This document shows, one piece after another, positions 8,227 through 17,549 of a stretch of DNA of 64,000 bases. Positions within the stretch are counted from its first letter, which is position 1. Each line of letters begins with the position of its first letter. Source of the stretch: Pseudoalteromonas luteoviolacea B = ATCC 29581 (lineage in GTDB: Bacteria > Pseudomonadota > Gammaproteobacteria > Enterobacterales > Alteromonadaceae). A model generated the notes under the pieces. That model was given only the letters and a program-made list of their open reading frames with translations, was not told the DNA's origin and made no database searches. The stretch lies in the NCBI GenBank assembly GCA_000333235.1, contig CAPN01000018.1:1-64000 (forward strand). The letters are read 5' to 3'. Both the position numbers and the translations under genes were made by a program.

Positions 8227-8619
8227 ATGAAACTAACAGGACAGTTCCAAATTACAGGATGGGATGAAGCTGCTTTTGAGGCGTTTGAGCATGGCGCAAA
8301 ATAATCTCACGCCAAAATCAGCCAACACTACAGTGGTTCGATAGATGGAGATAGCAAGGTGCAATATCTCATGTGTTACCACACTGACGGCAGTGCAATT
8401 TTTTCGGGGTTAGAAACGATTCGCGGCAATATTAATGGGCAGCAGGGTGTATTAGTGTTAGCTCACCAAGGTACGTTTAAAAAAGGTGTGGCAAGTAGCC
8501 AGTTTACCGTTGTCACTGATGCATGTGATGGGGTGTTTGAAAAGTTCACTGGCCGCGGTGAGTTTACGACCGGTGAACATGGTTCCGCGCAGTATGTGAT
8601 TGAGCTTAGCCAACCTTAA
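8227..8619 (+). pseudogene. DUF3224 family protein, interrupted by an in-frame TAA
   Basis: The reading frame starts at ATG 8227 (MKLTGQFQITGWDE, preceded by GGGTGAAACA) and continues in one frame to 8619, except for TAA at 8302-8304, codon 26. The part after the stop (SHAKISQHYSGSIDGD, then VQYLMCYHTDGSAIFSGLE and a GTFKKGVASSQFTVV strand) matches the DUF3224 beta-barrel fold, and the part before the stop matches its N-terminus. Full length would be 130 residues, normal for the family. A single base substitution of a sense codon explains the stop. No later start with a ribosome site rescues the N-terminus; an ATG at 8389 would lose a third of the fold. Confidence 0.75.
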
Positions 8620-8638
8620 TTTTTAACGGTTGAATTAC

Positions 8639-8686
8639 GGTCAAAATCAAATGCCAAACCAACGTTGATTTTGACCTTGCTTTTTT
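8639..8686 (+). terminator. Rho-independent terminator after DUF3224 gene
   Basis: GGTCAAAATCAA (8639-8650) pairs with TTGATTTTGACC (8665-8676), followed by TTGC and six T. It closes the plus-strand DUF3224 unit and abuts the end of the convergent lipoprotein gene. Confidence 0.75.
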
Positions 8687-9599
8687 ACTTAGCGATCTCA
8701 ACAGACAGTGCGCAGTGATCACTGAGCATGGCGTCTTCATTCATGTCGTTAAATAAGTGTACTTGAGGATTTTCAAATCCCAACTGGTCGCTTTTGTAAC
8801 CTAACAAAATATGGTCAATCGGTTCTTTATAACGTGGGTGGCAACTCGTTACTTCGCTGGTCGTATTTACTAGGTTACGTGTGTGTTTAAACAACCTTTG
8901 GGCAAACGCGTTATCGATTGATGCAAGGCGATGGTTAAAATCACCGAGGATCACAAATCGATCTCCTCGTTTGATTTGTTCGTCTATCCAGTTTTCAATC
9001 AATGGGACTTGTTTAGCAAATATTTGACAGGCTTCTGAATCATGAGCTTGATAATCCTTTACAAAACAACCACTTTTTAAATGGACATTTAAAATATTGA
9101 TCAGCCCATGTTGATCTTCGATCGTTAACTGTAGGCCAAATCGTAAACCTTCCATGTTTAAACCTAGCGCTTCGACACTTTTTTGCTCAACTACAGGTAA
9201 GGATTTTTTTATAGCAAACGCCACTTTTTGCTGAGTAGATTGACGCTCCGAACCTCGGCAAACATACGATCCACTGTCTGGCCTTTCAGAGAGGATCACT
9301 GTCCAATCGTTTTCTGGAAATAGCAGTCGTACCGCTGATTCCGATGCCACCTCTTGCAAGGCAAATACGTCGGCATCGATGCGAGCAACGTATTGCTGCA
9401 TTGCGATTAATTGCTCAATGGTTCTTGGCTTACAACCGTTTTCGATAGGGGCGCTCAGATGTTCAACATTCCACGTTGCAATGCTGACGTTAGGTTGCAA
9501 AAGAGTTTGGTTCGACGAGGCTGACGTGGTGACTAATTCGTTTTTACAAGCACCGAGTAACAATAGGCTACTGAGAAGCAGTATTTTGCTGATTTTCAT
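8685..9599 (-). CDS. Lipoprotein with endonuclease/exonuclease/phosphatase fold
   Basis: The 304-residue product starts with a lipoprotein signal (MKISKILLLSSLLLLGAC, Cys about residue 18). The mature part has the EEP metal-dependent phosphoesterase motifs in order: TWNVEH (Asn), ALQEVA (Glu), LNVHLKSG (His), ILGDFNHR (Asp, Asn) and LSDHCAL near the end (Asp-His). Relatives include secreted nucleases and sphingomyelinase-like phosphodiesterases, so the substrate cannot be told from sequence. It should be membrane-anchored, facing the periplasm or surface. It stands alone between a terminator and the ECF sigma gene. Confidence 0.85.
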   Translation of the reverse strand: MKISKILLLSSLLLLGACKNELVTTSASSNQTLLQPNVSIATWNVEHLSAPIENGCKPRTIEQLIAMQQYVARIDADVFALQEVASESAVRLLFPENDWTVILSERPDSGSYVCRGSERQSTQQKVAFAIKKSLPVVEQKSVEALGLNMEGLRFGLQLTIEDQHGLINILNVHLKSGCFVKDYQAHDSEACQIFAKQVPLIENWIDEQIKRGDRFVILGDFNHRLASIDNAFAQRLFKHTRNLVNTTSEVTSCHPRYKEPIDHILLGYKSDQLGFENPQVHLFNDMNEDAMLSDHCALSVEIAK

Positions 9600-9799
9600 G
9601 TCAATTCCCGTGTGATAAGAAAAGTGCAGAATTCAATTGGAAGTTAAATAATAGATTTTTACCTGAAGTTCCGAGAGAGAATTGCGATGAATTGCAACAA
9701 AGCAGAATTGAATTTAGCAAACATGAAATAGACCTAAACAGCTTAAAGATGCCTCATTTTCCAGAGGTAATTCAGTTATAGAACTACTCGTTAATTTAT

Positions 9800-10333
9800 T
9801 TAATGAGCTAATGCGCTTTGGCAGGCAACAATCACTTCTTGCAAGATAAAATTGACGAGTGTTGGCGAAATAGAACAAATTTGTGCAATGTCCTTTTGCT
9901 TGAAATTACCCAGTTTATACAAACTCAATACATGCTGATGTCGACTTGAAAGTGCATTAACCGCTTGCACGAACCGACGATTTAAGTTTTGTTCAATTAA
10001 CCTGTCTTCTGCATTTTCTTGAGTATCCGCATATTCACAGGCTGCGGTTTCGTCGAGGTCTGTCCAATTTTCCCGAGCGTGTTTTCTTAGCATGTCTATC
10101 GCGATGTTTCGTGCTGTTTGATAACAATACGCCGTTGGGTTAGTCACTTCTTGATTTTGTTCACCACTGAGATGAGAAAGACGTAAAAAGGTGTCTTGAA
10201 GTACGTCTTCAGCTAGATAAGGACAGTGTACGATTGACCTTAAATAAGCTAATAGCTTTTCTCTTTGGCTTTGAATCACTGATGCCCAATGGTGCGAATT
10301 GTTATTGCGGTGTGAGCGTATGATAAGACTCAT
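9800..10333 (-). CDS. ECF sigma factor, FecI/PvdS-like
   Basis: The 177 residues cover sigma region 2 (LRSIVHCPYLAEDVLQDTFLRL, then YQTARNIAIDMLRKHAREN) and region 4 (ALSSRHQHVLSLYKLGNFKQKDIAQI). This is the layout of iron-starvation ECF sigma factors such as FecI and PvdS. No FecR-type anti-sigma gene adjoins it, as is also the case for PvdS. It is divergent from the siderophore operon across 342 bases that contain a Fur-like box near its own start. It probably drives the siderophore genes under iron limitation, but this is inferred from position. Confidence 0.85.
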   Translation of the reverse strand: MSLIIRSHRNNNSHHWASVIQSQREKLLAYLRSIVHCPYLAEDVLQDTFLRLSHLSGEQNQEVTNPTAYCYQTARNIAIDMLRKHARENWTDLDETAACEYADTQENAEDRLIEQNLNRRFVQAVNALSSRHQHVLSLYKLGNFKQKDIAQICSISPTLVNFILQEVIVACQSALAH

Positions 10334-10355
10334 AATTCCTCTAAATAAAAGTTAT

Positions 10356-10370
10356 TGCAAATAGTTATCA
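10356..10370 (-). promoter_or_regulatory. Candidate Fur box for the ECF sigma gene
   Basis: The minus strand reads TGATAACTATTTGCA, matching the 7-1-7 Fur pattern TGATAAT-N-ATTATCA at 11 of 14 positions. It lies about 25 bases upstream of the sigma-factor ATG, where binding would block transcription. Confidence 0.55.
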
Positions 10371-10483
10371 TTTAGATCCTATTTGTGACACCACTGCTCT
10401 GTCAATGGTTTTCAATAATTATTTTTACAAAAATGCAACTTTTGTATCTCTAGCGGGTGCTTAGAATCGTTTTTATACAAAGA

Positions 10484-10498
10484 TGAAAATAATTCGCA
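10484..10498 (+). promoter_or_regulatory. Candidate Fur box upstream of the mxc operon
   Basis: TGAAAATAATTCGCA matches the 7-1-7 Fur pattern at 11 of 14 positions. It is about 180 bases upstream of mxcE, in the shared control region with the sigma gene. A further perfect inverted repeat, AAATGAT (10566-10572) / ATCATTT (10577-10583), lies between it and mxcE; its spacing is not that of a classical Fur box. Confidence 0.45.
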
Positions 10499-10675
10499 TT
10501 TTTATTAAATTTTAACTTGAGTCGCGCGTCTTGTTGGCATTGGGTGAATGACCTTAATCATCATTAAATGATTAATATCATTTGCTTAAGTATTTATTTT
10601 GAGCTTTTGACTGCCGCAAGGGCGTTGTTCATCGGTTTTACAAAGGCGAGCAGATAAGTTGGAAAGGGAGACTTA

Positions 10676-12328
10676 ATGTTAAATAGTTGTATTCCTTGGT
10701 CAAGTGAAGACGCAGGGTTTTATCGACGCCAAGGTTATTGGCAAGACAAGGAGCTTAGTTTGATTTTAGAAAAACAAGTTCGCGAAAATCCCCAAAATAT
10801 TGCCATTATCGATAATGGAAGTGAAAAATCGTATGCTTGTTTAGAAGCCGCATCATCACAATTGGCCGGATACCTTTTTGCGCAGGGATTGCGTGCAGGT
10901 GATAGAGCGATTGTGCAATTGCCAAATTGTTTTGAGTTCTATGTCGTCTTTTTTGCGCTACAGAAACTCGCCGTACTACCCGTGTTGGCATTGATGAACC
11001 ACAATCAAGTGGAGCTCTCCCATTATGCTCAATCTTTAGACCCCAAATTGCTGATTGCCGACGCGACGCATTCTTTATTTCAAACCTCCGAATTTTCGCA
11101 GAAGCTTGGTAACACTGCACCGAATTTACAGCATGTTTTGCTACGAGGTTCGAATGAGTGGGCTCGAAACTTAACTGAAAAGCTCTATGCGTCCGCCTGT
11201 CTTGATCATTACCACTGTGTGCCGTTTCGAAAACACAATGCGGAGCATGTGGCGTTCTTCCAATTGTCGGGTGGCAGTACTGGCACGCCAAAGTTAATTC
11301 CTCGAACGCACAACGACTATTTTTATAGCGTACGCCAGAGTGTCGAGGTATGCCAATGGTCTGAGAAAACACGTTACTTGTGTGCGCTTCCTGCAGCGCA
11401 CAATTTTCCGTTGAGTTCACCAGGTGCGTTAGGTGTTTTTTATGCGGGTGGTACGGTGATCTGTGCGCCGGATCCGTCCCCTAGCAGTTGTTTTACCTTG
11501 ATTGAAAAATATGGCGTTAATTGGACGTCTTTGGTTCCACCGGCTGTACAGTTGTGGTTGAACTCAAAAGAGCGAGAGCATGTCGATTTAAGTTCGCTGG
11601 ATGTGATCCAAGTAGGTGGTGCGAAACTCAGTGCGACCGTGGCAGCTCGGCTTGAACGAGAATTAAACGTTACATTGCAACAAGTGTTTGGTATGGCAGA
11701 AGGGCTCGTAAATTACACGCGCTTAGATGATGACCAATGGACACGGCATAACACCCAAGGTCGACCAATGTGTGACGCGGATGAAATTCGTATTGTGGAT
11801 GAACACAATCAAGTAGTTGCAAAGGGTGAGGTTGGCCTTTTAACCACTAAAGGGCCTTATACTTTTCGCGGTTATTTAAATGACACGTTACACAATGTGT
11901 TGTCGTTTACTGAGGATGGTTTCTATCGTACGGGCGATCTTGTAAGGCAAACTAAATCCGGTCATTTAATTGTTGAAGGACGAGACAAAGATCAAATTAA
12001 TAAAGGCGGAGAGAAAGTCGCCGCTGAAGAACTTGAAAATCACTTTCATGCTCACCCTCTTGTCTATGATTGTGCTGTCGTGGGTATGCCAGATGAGCTA
12101 CTCGGGGAGCGGATCTGTGCTTTTATTGTCAAATGCACCAATTCAGACCAGTCATTCAATCGAGTGATCCTTAATCGGTTTATTCGTGCTCGTGGTCTTG
12201 CTGATTTTAAACACCCCGACCGCATTGAGTTTATCGATGCTTTGCCAAAAACCAAAGTGGGCAAAGTCGATAAAAAAGCTTTGCGTGAATACATCACTAA
12301 TCTTCTTGTTACTTTACCTATTGCCTAA
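10676..12328 (+). CDS. mxcE: 2,3-dihydroxybenzoate-AMP ligase (EntE/DhbE/MxcE type)
   Basis: A 550-residue stand-alone adenylation enzyme. The P-loop motif is FFQLSGGSTGTPKLIPRTHNDY (about residues 194-215), followed by the aryl-acid ligase region CALPAAHNFPLSSPG, the QVFGMAEGLVNYTR motif, and the C-terminal YRTGDL and GRDKDQINKGGEKVA motifs. These are the signatures of enzymes that activate DHB and load it onto an aryl carrier protein, here MxcF encoded next. GAAAGGGAGACTTA gives a good ribosome site. It heads a run of eight genes that mostly overlap or nearly touch. Confidence 0.93.
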   Translation: MLNSCIPWSSEDAGFYRRQGYWQDKELSLILEKQVRENPQNIAIIDNGSEKSYACLEAASSQLAGYLFAQGLRAGDRAIVQLPNCFEFYVVFFALQKLAVLPVLALMNHNQVELSHYAQSLDPKLLIADATHSLFQTSEFSQKLGNTAPNLQHVLLRGSNEWARNLTEKLYASACLDHYHCVPFRKHNAEHVAFFQLSGGSTGTPKLIPRTHNDYFYSVRQSVEVCQWSEKTRYLCALPAAHNFPLSSPGALGVFYAGGTVICAPDPSPSSCFTLIEKYGVNWTSLVPPAVQLWLNSKEREHVDLSSLDVIQVGGAKLSATVAARLERELNVTLQQVFGMAEGLVNYTRLDDDQWTRHNTQGRPMCDADEIRIVDEHNQVVAKGEVGLLTTKGPYTFRGYLNDTLHNVLSFTEDGFYRTGDLVRQTKSGHLIVEGRDKDQINKGGEKVAAEELENHFHAHPLVYDCAVVGMPDELLGERICAFIVKCTNSDQSFNRVILNRFIRARGLADFKHPDRIEFIDALPKTKVGKVDKKALREYITNLLVTLPIA

Positions 12329-12345
12329 TTTTAAAGGGAGTTTTT

Positions 12346-13233
12346 ATGGCCATTCCACGAATTGCGTCGTATCCATTGCCTAGACATCGACCTGAAAACC
12401 GCACAACGTGGCAATTAAACCCTGACAAAGCTGTTTTGCTTGTTCACGACATGCAGTTGTATTTTGTCAATTTTTATGACCCACAAGCGCAACCTATGTA
12501 TGAGTTAGTGCAAAATATTCAATCGCTTATAAAAAGTGCTAAAGCCGCTGGGATCCCAGTAATCTACACAGCCCAACCTGCCAATCAAGATCCAAAAGCG
12601 CGAGCATTACTGACTGACTTTTGGGGAGCGGGGTTAACCGAGGCCTACACGGCAATACATCCTACTATTGCACCGTCTCATGACGATAAAGTCTATACAA
12701 AGTGGCGTTATAGCGCATTTAAACGCAGTAGTTTACTTGAAGACATGAAAATTCAAGGACGTGATCAGCTGCTGATCTGTGGTATTTACGCACATATTGG
12801 TGTTTTATCGACGGCATTAGACGCATTTATGTATGACATCAAGGCGTTTGTTGTAGCCGATGCAGTGGCTGATTTTAGTGAATCCGAGCATCATCAAGCG
12901 CTGCAATATGTTGCACAGCGTTGTGGGCAAGTTCAATTACTCGAGGAGACGGTTCATGCTATGCAAACACAACCGTTTGCCAATTCGCCACTGACAATAG
13001 AGGAGATCCAAAGTGCCATTGCTGATGTTATGGGGATGGACATCAATGACATTTTACTCGATGAAAATTTGGTTTATTTAGGCTTAGATTCCATTCGAGT
13101 CATGATCTTAGTGGATAAATGGCGAGGTGCAGGGGTTGATATTAACTTAGCTGACTTAGCGCACTGCACGACGGTCACTCAATGGCATAAAGTCATTGTA
13201 CAAAAAGCATCTGTAGGAGTTTGTGCTGCATGA
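12346..13233 (+). CDS. mxcF: Isochorismatase with aryl carrier domain (EntB/MxcF type)
   Basis: 295 residues in two parts. Residues 1-205 are an isochorismatase: VLLVHDMQLYFVNFYDP with the catalytic Asp, the Lys of TKWRYSAF, and CGIYAHIGVLSTALDAF. It converts isochorismate to 2,3-dihydro-2,3-dihydroxybenzoate. Residues about 215-290 are an aryl carrier protein with the phosphopantetheine serine in YLGLDSIRVM, which accepts DHB from MxcE and offers it to the condensation domain of MxcG. The stop overlaps the next ATG (ATGA). AAAGGGAG precedes the start. Confidence 0.93.
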   Translation: MAIPRIASYPLPRHRPENRTTWQLNPDKAVLLVHDMQLYFVNFYDPQAQPMYELVQNIQSLIKSAKAAGIPVIYTAQPANQDPKARALLTDFWGAGLTEAYTAIHPTIAPSHDDKVYTKWRYSAFKRSSLLEDMKIQGRDQLLICGIYAHIGVLSTALDAFMYDIKAFVVADAVADFSESEHHQALQYVAQRCGQVQLLEETVHAMQTQPFANSPLTIEEIQSAIADVMGMDINDILLDENLVYLGLDSIRVMILVDKWRGAGVDINLADLAHCTTVTQWHKVIVQKASVGVCAA

Positions 13234-16200
13234 AGCCATGGCCAGTTACCGAAGCGCAAACCGGCATTTGGCTTGGGCAAGCCAAATCCTTGACGAACAA
13301 TCGTTATAACACCGCTGAATTTATTGAGCTAAATGTGGTTTTAGAGGCAGAAAAATGGCTTCATGCCGCATCGATGGTGTTGTGCAATACAACAGCATTA
13401 AATGTGCGATTTTTTGAGCACGCGGGACGCTTAATGCAGCAGCCATTACCGCAAACGCTGCGTATTAAAAACACGGGCGAATACCTTGATCTTGCTAAAA
13501 CAAGTGAGCCAAGCAAGGAGGCTAAAGCGTATTTACAGCAGTGGTATCGTGCAGACTTTGACTTAGAAAAAGGCCACCTTTATCGCCATGTGCTGATTAA
13601 ATTGGCCACAAATCGCTATTATTGGGCTCTGAGTGCACACCACATTGCACTTGATGGTTACAGTTTTAGTTTAGTGACCAATCGCGTTTTATCAGCCTAT
13701 GAAGGCGAGGTATCCTCATCCGATAAAACGCAGTACCTCGATGCAATAGAGGAAGAGCAGCAATATCAGTCGAGTGCGAGTTTTGAACTCGATAAACAGT
13801 TTTGGCTAAAAAAGCTTAAACATCATCCAAATGCGGCCACTTTACGCGTAGAAGGCGCGTCAATATCGGATGAAAAAATCAAAGTCACCGCTGAGATTTG
13901 TTCAGAATTATTGGATAAGTTAAATCATCGAGCCCAGAAACATGGCGCAACGTGGACTGAGTTAGTTTTTAGTGCCGTAGCCTGTTTGATATTTGCAGAA
14001 ACAGGCGTGAAACGCACTATTCTTGGATTACCTGTTGCAAATCGATTGGGTACGAAAGCCGCGAACACGCCTTGCATGTACATGAACATTGTTCCGGTGT
14101 GTATTCGGTTTGACGCATGTCGCACGTTTACTGAACTGTTGCAGCAAGTAAGCAACGAATTAAGGCAATCACGCCGACATTTTCGTTTTCGTTATGAGCG
14201 TTTAGCACAAGCAGATAGGGTGCCTTCACGGCTATTTGGGCCAGTCGTGAATATCTTACCATTTGAACGCCACGCCAGTTGTGATGGGGAGCCGGTTTAT
14301 TGCAATACGTTAAGCGCAGGCCCGGTAGACGATCTGGCGTTTGTCTTCATTAAAGGCGCTGACGGTCGAGTTCGCATTGAGTTAGAAGGGCAGCAATCTG
14401 GGTATACCTATGAACAATTGCAGCGATGGCGTTCAGATCTAGAGGCTTTATTGACACAGTTTAGTCATGCGCTTGATATACCTATGCAATGCAAAAATAA
14501 AGCATTAGCGATTTACAGTCACCCTTTGCAAAGTAGTGCGATGCAATCACCTTGCGATGTGATCAGTCAATTTTATGAACAGGTCGCCGCAACGCCAAAT
14601 TCCACTGCACTGGTCACTGTGGCAGGTCAGCAACTGACCTATGTTGAGCTACAGCGGCAGGTGAATGTGTTGGCTCACATTATTCGCGAGCATAGCTTAC
14701 AAGGTGAAACGGTTTTAATCGCATTGCCGAGAAGCCCTAACACGATCATTGCGATGTTAGCGGTATTAGCAGCAGGACACCGGTTTGTTTTTATTGATGC
14801 AAGCGCACCGATGGAGCGCAATAAGCGCATAGTCGACGACGCAAGTCCTGCACTTGCTCTGGTTGATGAGTCTACCCAACAGCTGGTTGTAGAGTATGAA
14901 AGAACGTTAACTTGCATCCATGTTGTAAAAGCGACCAAAACGTCAAAATATAATGTTGGTGCATCAAAGGGCATAGATCCTCACGGTGAAGCCTATTTGA
15001 TTTACACCTCTGGCTCAACGGGAACACCGAAAGGCGTTCAGATCAGCCACCATGCTTTGGTTGGATTTATTGATGGAGCGCGAGCCGCGTATAAAATTTC
15101 AGCACAAGATAAGGTGCTTCAATTTGCGCCTTTTCATTTTGATGCCTGCATTGAAGAAGTCTTTTTAACCCTGACAACCGGGGCGACGTTGGTGCTAAGA
15201 GATGATGCAATGTTAGCGTCATTTAATGATTTCATTATTGAAATTAAGCGATTAGCTATCACGGTGTTGGATTTACCCACGGCATACTGGCATGAGCTAT
15301 GTCATTTTTTGTGTGAGCACAATATTCATGATTTAGGGGCTGTGCATACCATTATTATCGGGGGGGAAGCCGTTAATCGGCAGCGCATTACAGCGTGGCG
15401 TCAACAGTTTGGAGCACAGATCCGAATTTTAAATACGTATGGCCCGACTGAGGCGACGGTCGTCGCAACGGCGATTGACTTAACGCAGAGTGATGCGACG
15501 GATCTCATTGGTTTACCATTACCTGGGCGTGGTGTTGTGGTGATGCGTGAACCGGAGCAGGTAGCGAATTTTGGTGAGCGAGGCGAGCTGTATCTTGTGG
15601 GCGCAGGACTGGCCAGTGGTTATTTAAGGCAGCCTGCATTAACTCAGCGTGCTTTTGTTGAATTTTGGAACCCGTGGTCTCGCGAAACACAGCGTGCCTA
15701 TCGGACAGGCGATATTGTGTGCATGCAAAGCGATGGTCAACTGCAATACTTAGGTCGCGAAGACGCACAACTTAAATTGAGTGGTTACCGTATTGAACTG
15801 GGTGAGATTGAGGCGGTTTTACTGAGCTTTGGCCCGGTGAAAGAAGCCGCGGTTACGGTCATCAAAGACGCTCAAGGCGAACCTAAAGCGCTCGCTGCAC
15901 ACCTTGTCAGTCGTATCGAATGGACGCTAGAGGAACTTAGAACACAACTATCTATTGAGCTTCCTGCGCCGATGCTGCCGGTACAGGTACAATACTATGA
16001 TTCCTTACCAAAAACCGCCGCGAATAAGCTCGATCGGAAAAGTCTAAATCTGTACATCGGCGAAAAACAAACCAATGCTGAGCTAAATGAATTTGAACAA
16101 TCCGTCGCTCAGATCTGGAAAGACGTACTGGGCTTGCCGGTGATCCAACGCGAAGATAATTTTTTTTCGATTGGTGGTCAATCACTTCAATGTATTCAAG

Positions 16201-17549
16201 TTGCAGGGCGTCTTTCAAGTTTACTTATGCACACCATTCATGTGGCTTTTTTATTTGCCCATCCTAAGTTTGATGACTTATGCCACGCTCTTCAAGGTCA
16301 AGCGGCACAAAGTGCGAGCCAAAGCGCAAATTGGCAAGACGCGATGGAGCAGGACATCGCGGCATTTCGGGCAAGTCTTGCTCAAATAAGCGATGCGCCA
16401 GTGTCGAAAACCCATAAAAAAGTGGTGTTCCTAACGGGTGCAACAGGGTTTGTAGGAACTCATTTGCTCCATGAGTTGCTCTGTCAAAACGACCTCCAAA
16501 TCCTTTGCCATGTAAGAGCAAGCTCCATGCAAGAAGCACAGCAGCGGCTACAGCGAGCTTATCTCGAACAACACCTACACCCTTTAGATCTCGCTAAAGT
16601 AGACATTCTGCTTGGCGATCTCTCAAAGCCTTATTTCGGTTTGACTAATGAGGTCTATCAGACCTTAGGAGCGCGAGTAACGCACCTCATTCACAATGCG
16701 GCACACACCTCAGTTCTGCGTGATTATGCCAGCCTCAAAGAGGCAAACGTGCATGCTACGGCTCAGTTGTTGATATTCGCAAAACGCTTTTTGGTTGCTT
16801 TCAATCAGGTATCAACCATTGCAGTCGCGCCCACAGGTAATGAGCCGCTTACTGAGTGCTTTATTGCCAGTCATGAAGGTCTGCATGATGGATACCAACG
16901 CACGAAATGGGTTGCTGAACGCTTAGTCGAATTGGCGTCGGAGGTTGGCGTACAAACACAAGTGTATCGTTTGGCTCGAGTGATTGGAGCGAAAAGTAGC
17001 GGCTATATTAATCGTAATGATTTAGTGTGGCGGATCTTAAGAACGGGATTAAAGCTGCGCGCGCTGCCGAGTCTTTCCGTAGCTGAACCTTGGACTCCGG
17101 TGGATATAGTCGCTCGATTTATCGCCTTTCAAACCTTAAATGGACAGTCGAATCAAGTCTTTAATGTAACACCCGATAATCAAGTAGAGCTTCCTGAACT
17201 TTATCAATGGTTGCGCGAATATGGATTTGAGTTTACAACCCCCAGCGTTAAAGAGTGGGTGGATCTTGCTTCAAAATCAAGCGATGAGAATGACTTAGCG
17301 ATTGCTAGCTTCTTCCAAGGGCAGTCATCTACAAATGGCAAAAATATTACATTGTCTGCCGATAATACGGCGTTTAATCAGGCCGCTACTTCGTTTGACG
17401 TCACGTTTAGTCCGTTCCAATCTTGTGATCTTATTCCATACCTCGGGTTTGCGTTTGAACAACAGCTTATTTGTGTCAACGCGCATCACCACGTCGCTCG
17501 CGCATTGTCATTAACAAATCACGCTCAGTGTAATGAGGAAGTATTATGA
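13230..17549 (+). CDS. mxcG: NRPS C-A-PCP-reductase (myxochelin MxcG type)
   Basis: About 1439 residues with the domain order condensation (HHIALDG, H137-H138), adenylation (about 450-920; YTSGSTGTPKGV, NTYGPTEA, YRTGD), peptidyl carrier (FFSIGGQSL, Ser985) and a thioester reductase from about 1062 (FLTGATGFVGTHL NADPH site near 1070; YQRTK as the Tyr-Lys pair). Aligned to GrsA, the pocket residues read D-A-E-D-I-G-T-V-V, like codes known for lysine. A single C-A-PCP-R protein that couples two DHB units to lysine and releases the product by reduction is the hallmark of myxochelin synthesis. There is no thioesterase. ATG 13230 overlaps the mxcF stop; the TTG at 13221 would sit on top of AGGAG and is unlikely. 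Confidence 0.92.
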   Translation: MKPWPVTEAQTGIWLGQAKSLTNNRYNTAEFIELNVVLEAEKWLHAASMVLCNTTALNVRFFEHAGRLMQQPLPQTLRIKNTGEYLDLAKTSEPSKEAKAYLQQWYRADFDLEKGHLYRHVLIKLATNRYYWALSAHHIALDGYSFSLVTNRVLSAYEGEVSSSDKTQYLDAIEEEQQYQSSASFELDKQFWLKKLKHHPNAATLRVEGASISDEKIKVTAEICSELLDKLNHRAQKHGATWTELVFSAVACLIFAETGVKRTILGLPVANRLGTKAANTPCMYMNIVPVCIRFDACRTFTELLQQVSNELRQSRRHFRFRYERLAQADRVPSRLFGPVVNILPFERHASCDGEPVYCNTLSAGPVDDLAFVFIKGADGRVRIELEGQQSGYTYEQLQRWRSDLEALLTQFSHALDIPMQCKNKALAIYSHPLQSSAMQSPCDVISQFYEQVAATPNSTALVTVAGQQLTYVELQRQVNVLAHIIREHSLQGETVLIALPRSPNTIIAMLAVLAAGHRFVFIDASAPMERNKRIVDDASPALALVDESTQQLVVEYERTLTCIHVVKATKTSKYNVGASKGIDPHGEAYLIYTSGSTGTPKGVQISHHALVGFIDGARAAYKISAQDKVLQFAPFHFDACIEEVFLTLTTGATLVLRDDAMLASFNDFIIEIKRLAITVLDLPTAYWHELCHFLCEHNIHDLGAVHTIIIGGEAVNRQRITAWRQQFGAQIRILNTYGPTEATVVATAIDLTQSDATDLIGLPLPGRGVVVMREPEQVANFGERGELYLVGAGLASGYLRQPALTQRAFVEFWNPWSRETQRAYRTGDIVCMQSDGQLQYLGREDAQLKLSGYRIELGEIEAVLLSFGPVKEAAVTVIKDAQGEPKALAAHLVSRIEWTLEELRTQLSIELPAPMLPVQVQYYDSLPKTAANKLDRKSLNLYIGEKQTNAELNEFEQSVAQIWKDVLGLPVIQREDNFFSIGGQSLQCIQVAGRLSSLLMHTIHVAFLFAHPKFDDLCHALQGQAAQSASQSANWQDAMEQDIAAFRASLAQISDAPVSKTHKKVVFLTGATGFVGTHLLHELLCQNDLQILCHVRASSMQEAQQRLQRAYLEQHLHPLDLAKVDILLGDLSKPYFGLTNEVYQTLGARVTHLIHNAAHTSVLRDYASLKEANVHATAQLLIFAKRFLVAFNQVSTIAVAPTGNEPLTECFIASHEGLHDGYQRTKWVAERLVELASEVGVQTQVYRLARVIGAKSSGYINRNDLVWRILRTGLKLRALPSLSVAEPWTPVDIVARFIAFQTLNGQSNQVFNVTPDNQVELPELYQWLREYGFEFTTPSVKEWVDLASKSSDENDLAIASFFQGQSSTNGKNITLSADNTAFNQAATSFDVTFSPFQSCDLIPYLGFAFEQQLICVNAHHHVARALSLTNHAQCNEEVL

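Noticed and set aside
10566-10583. Inverted repeat AAATGAT-TAAT-ATCATTT as a Fur box
   Set aside because: Symmetric but its half-site spacing does not fit the 7-1-7 Fur pattern; left as an unassigned inverted repeat.
10806-11420. 204-residue frame on the minus strand
   Set aside because: Lies wholly inside mxcE, has no domain or ribosome site, and reads as a shadow of the plus-strand codons.
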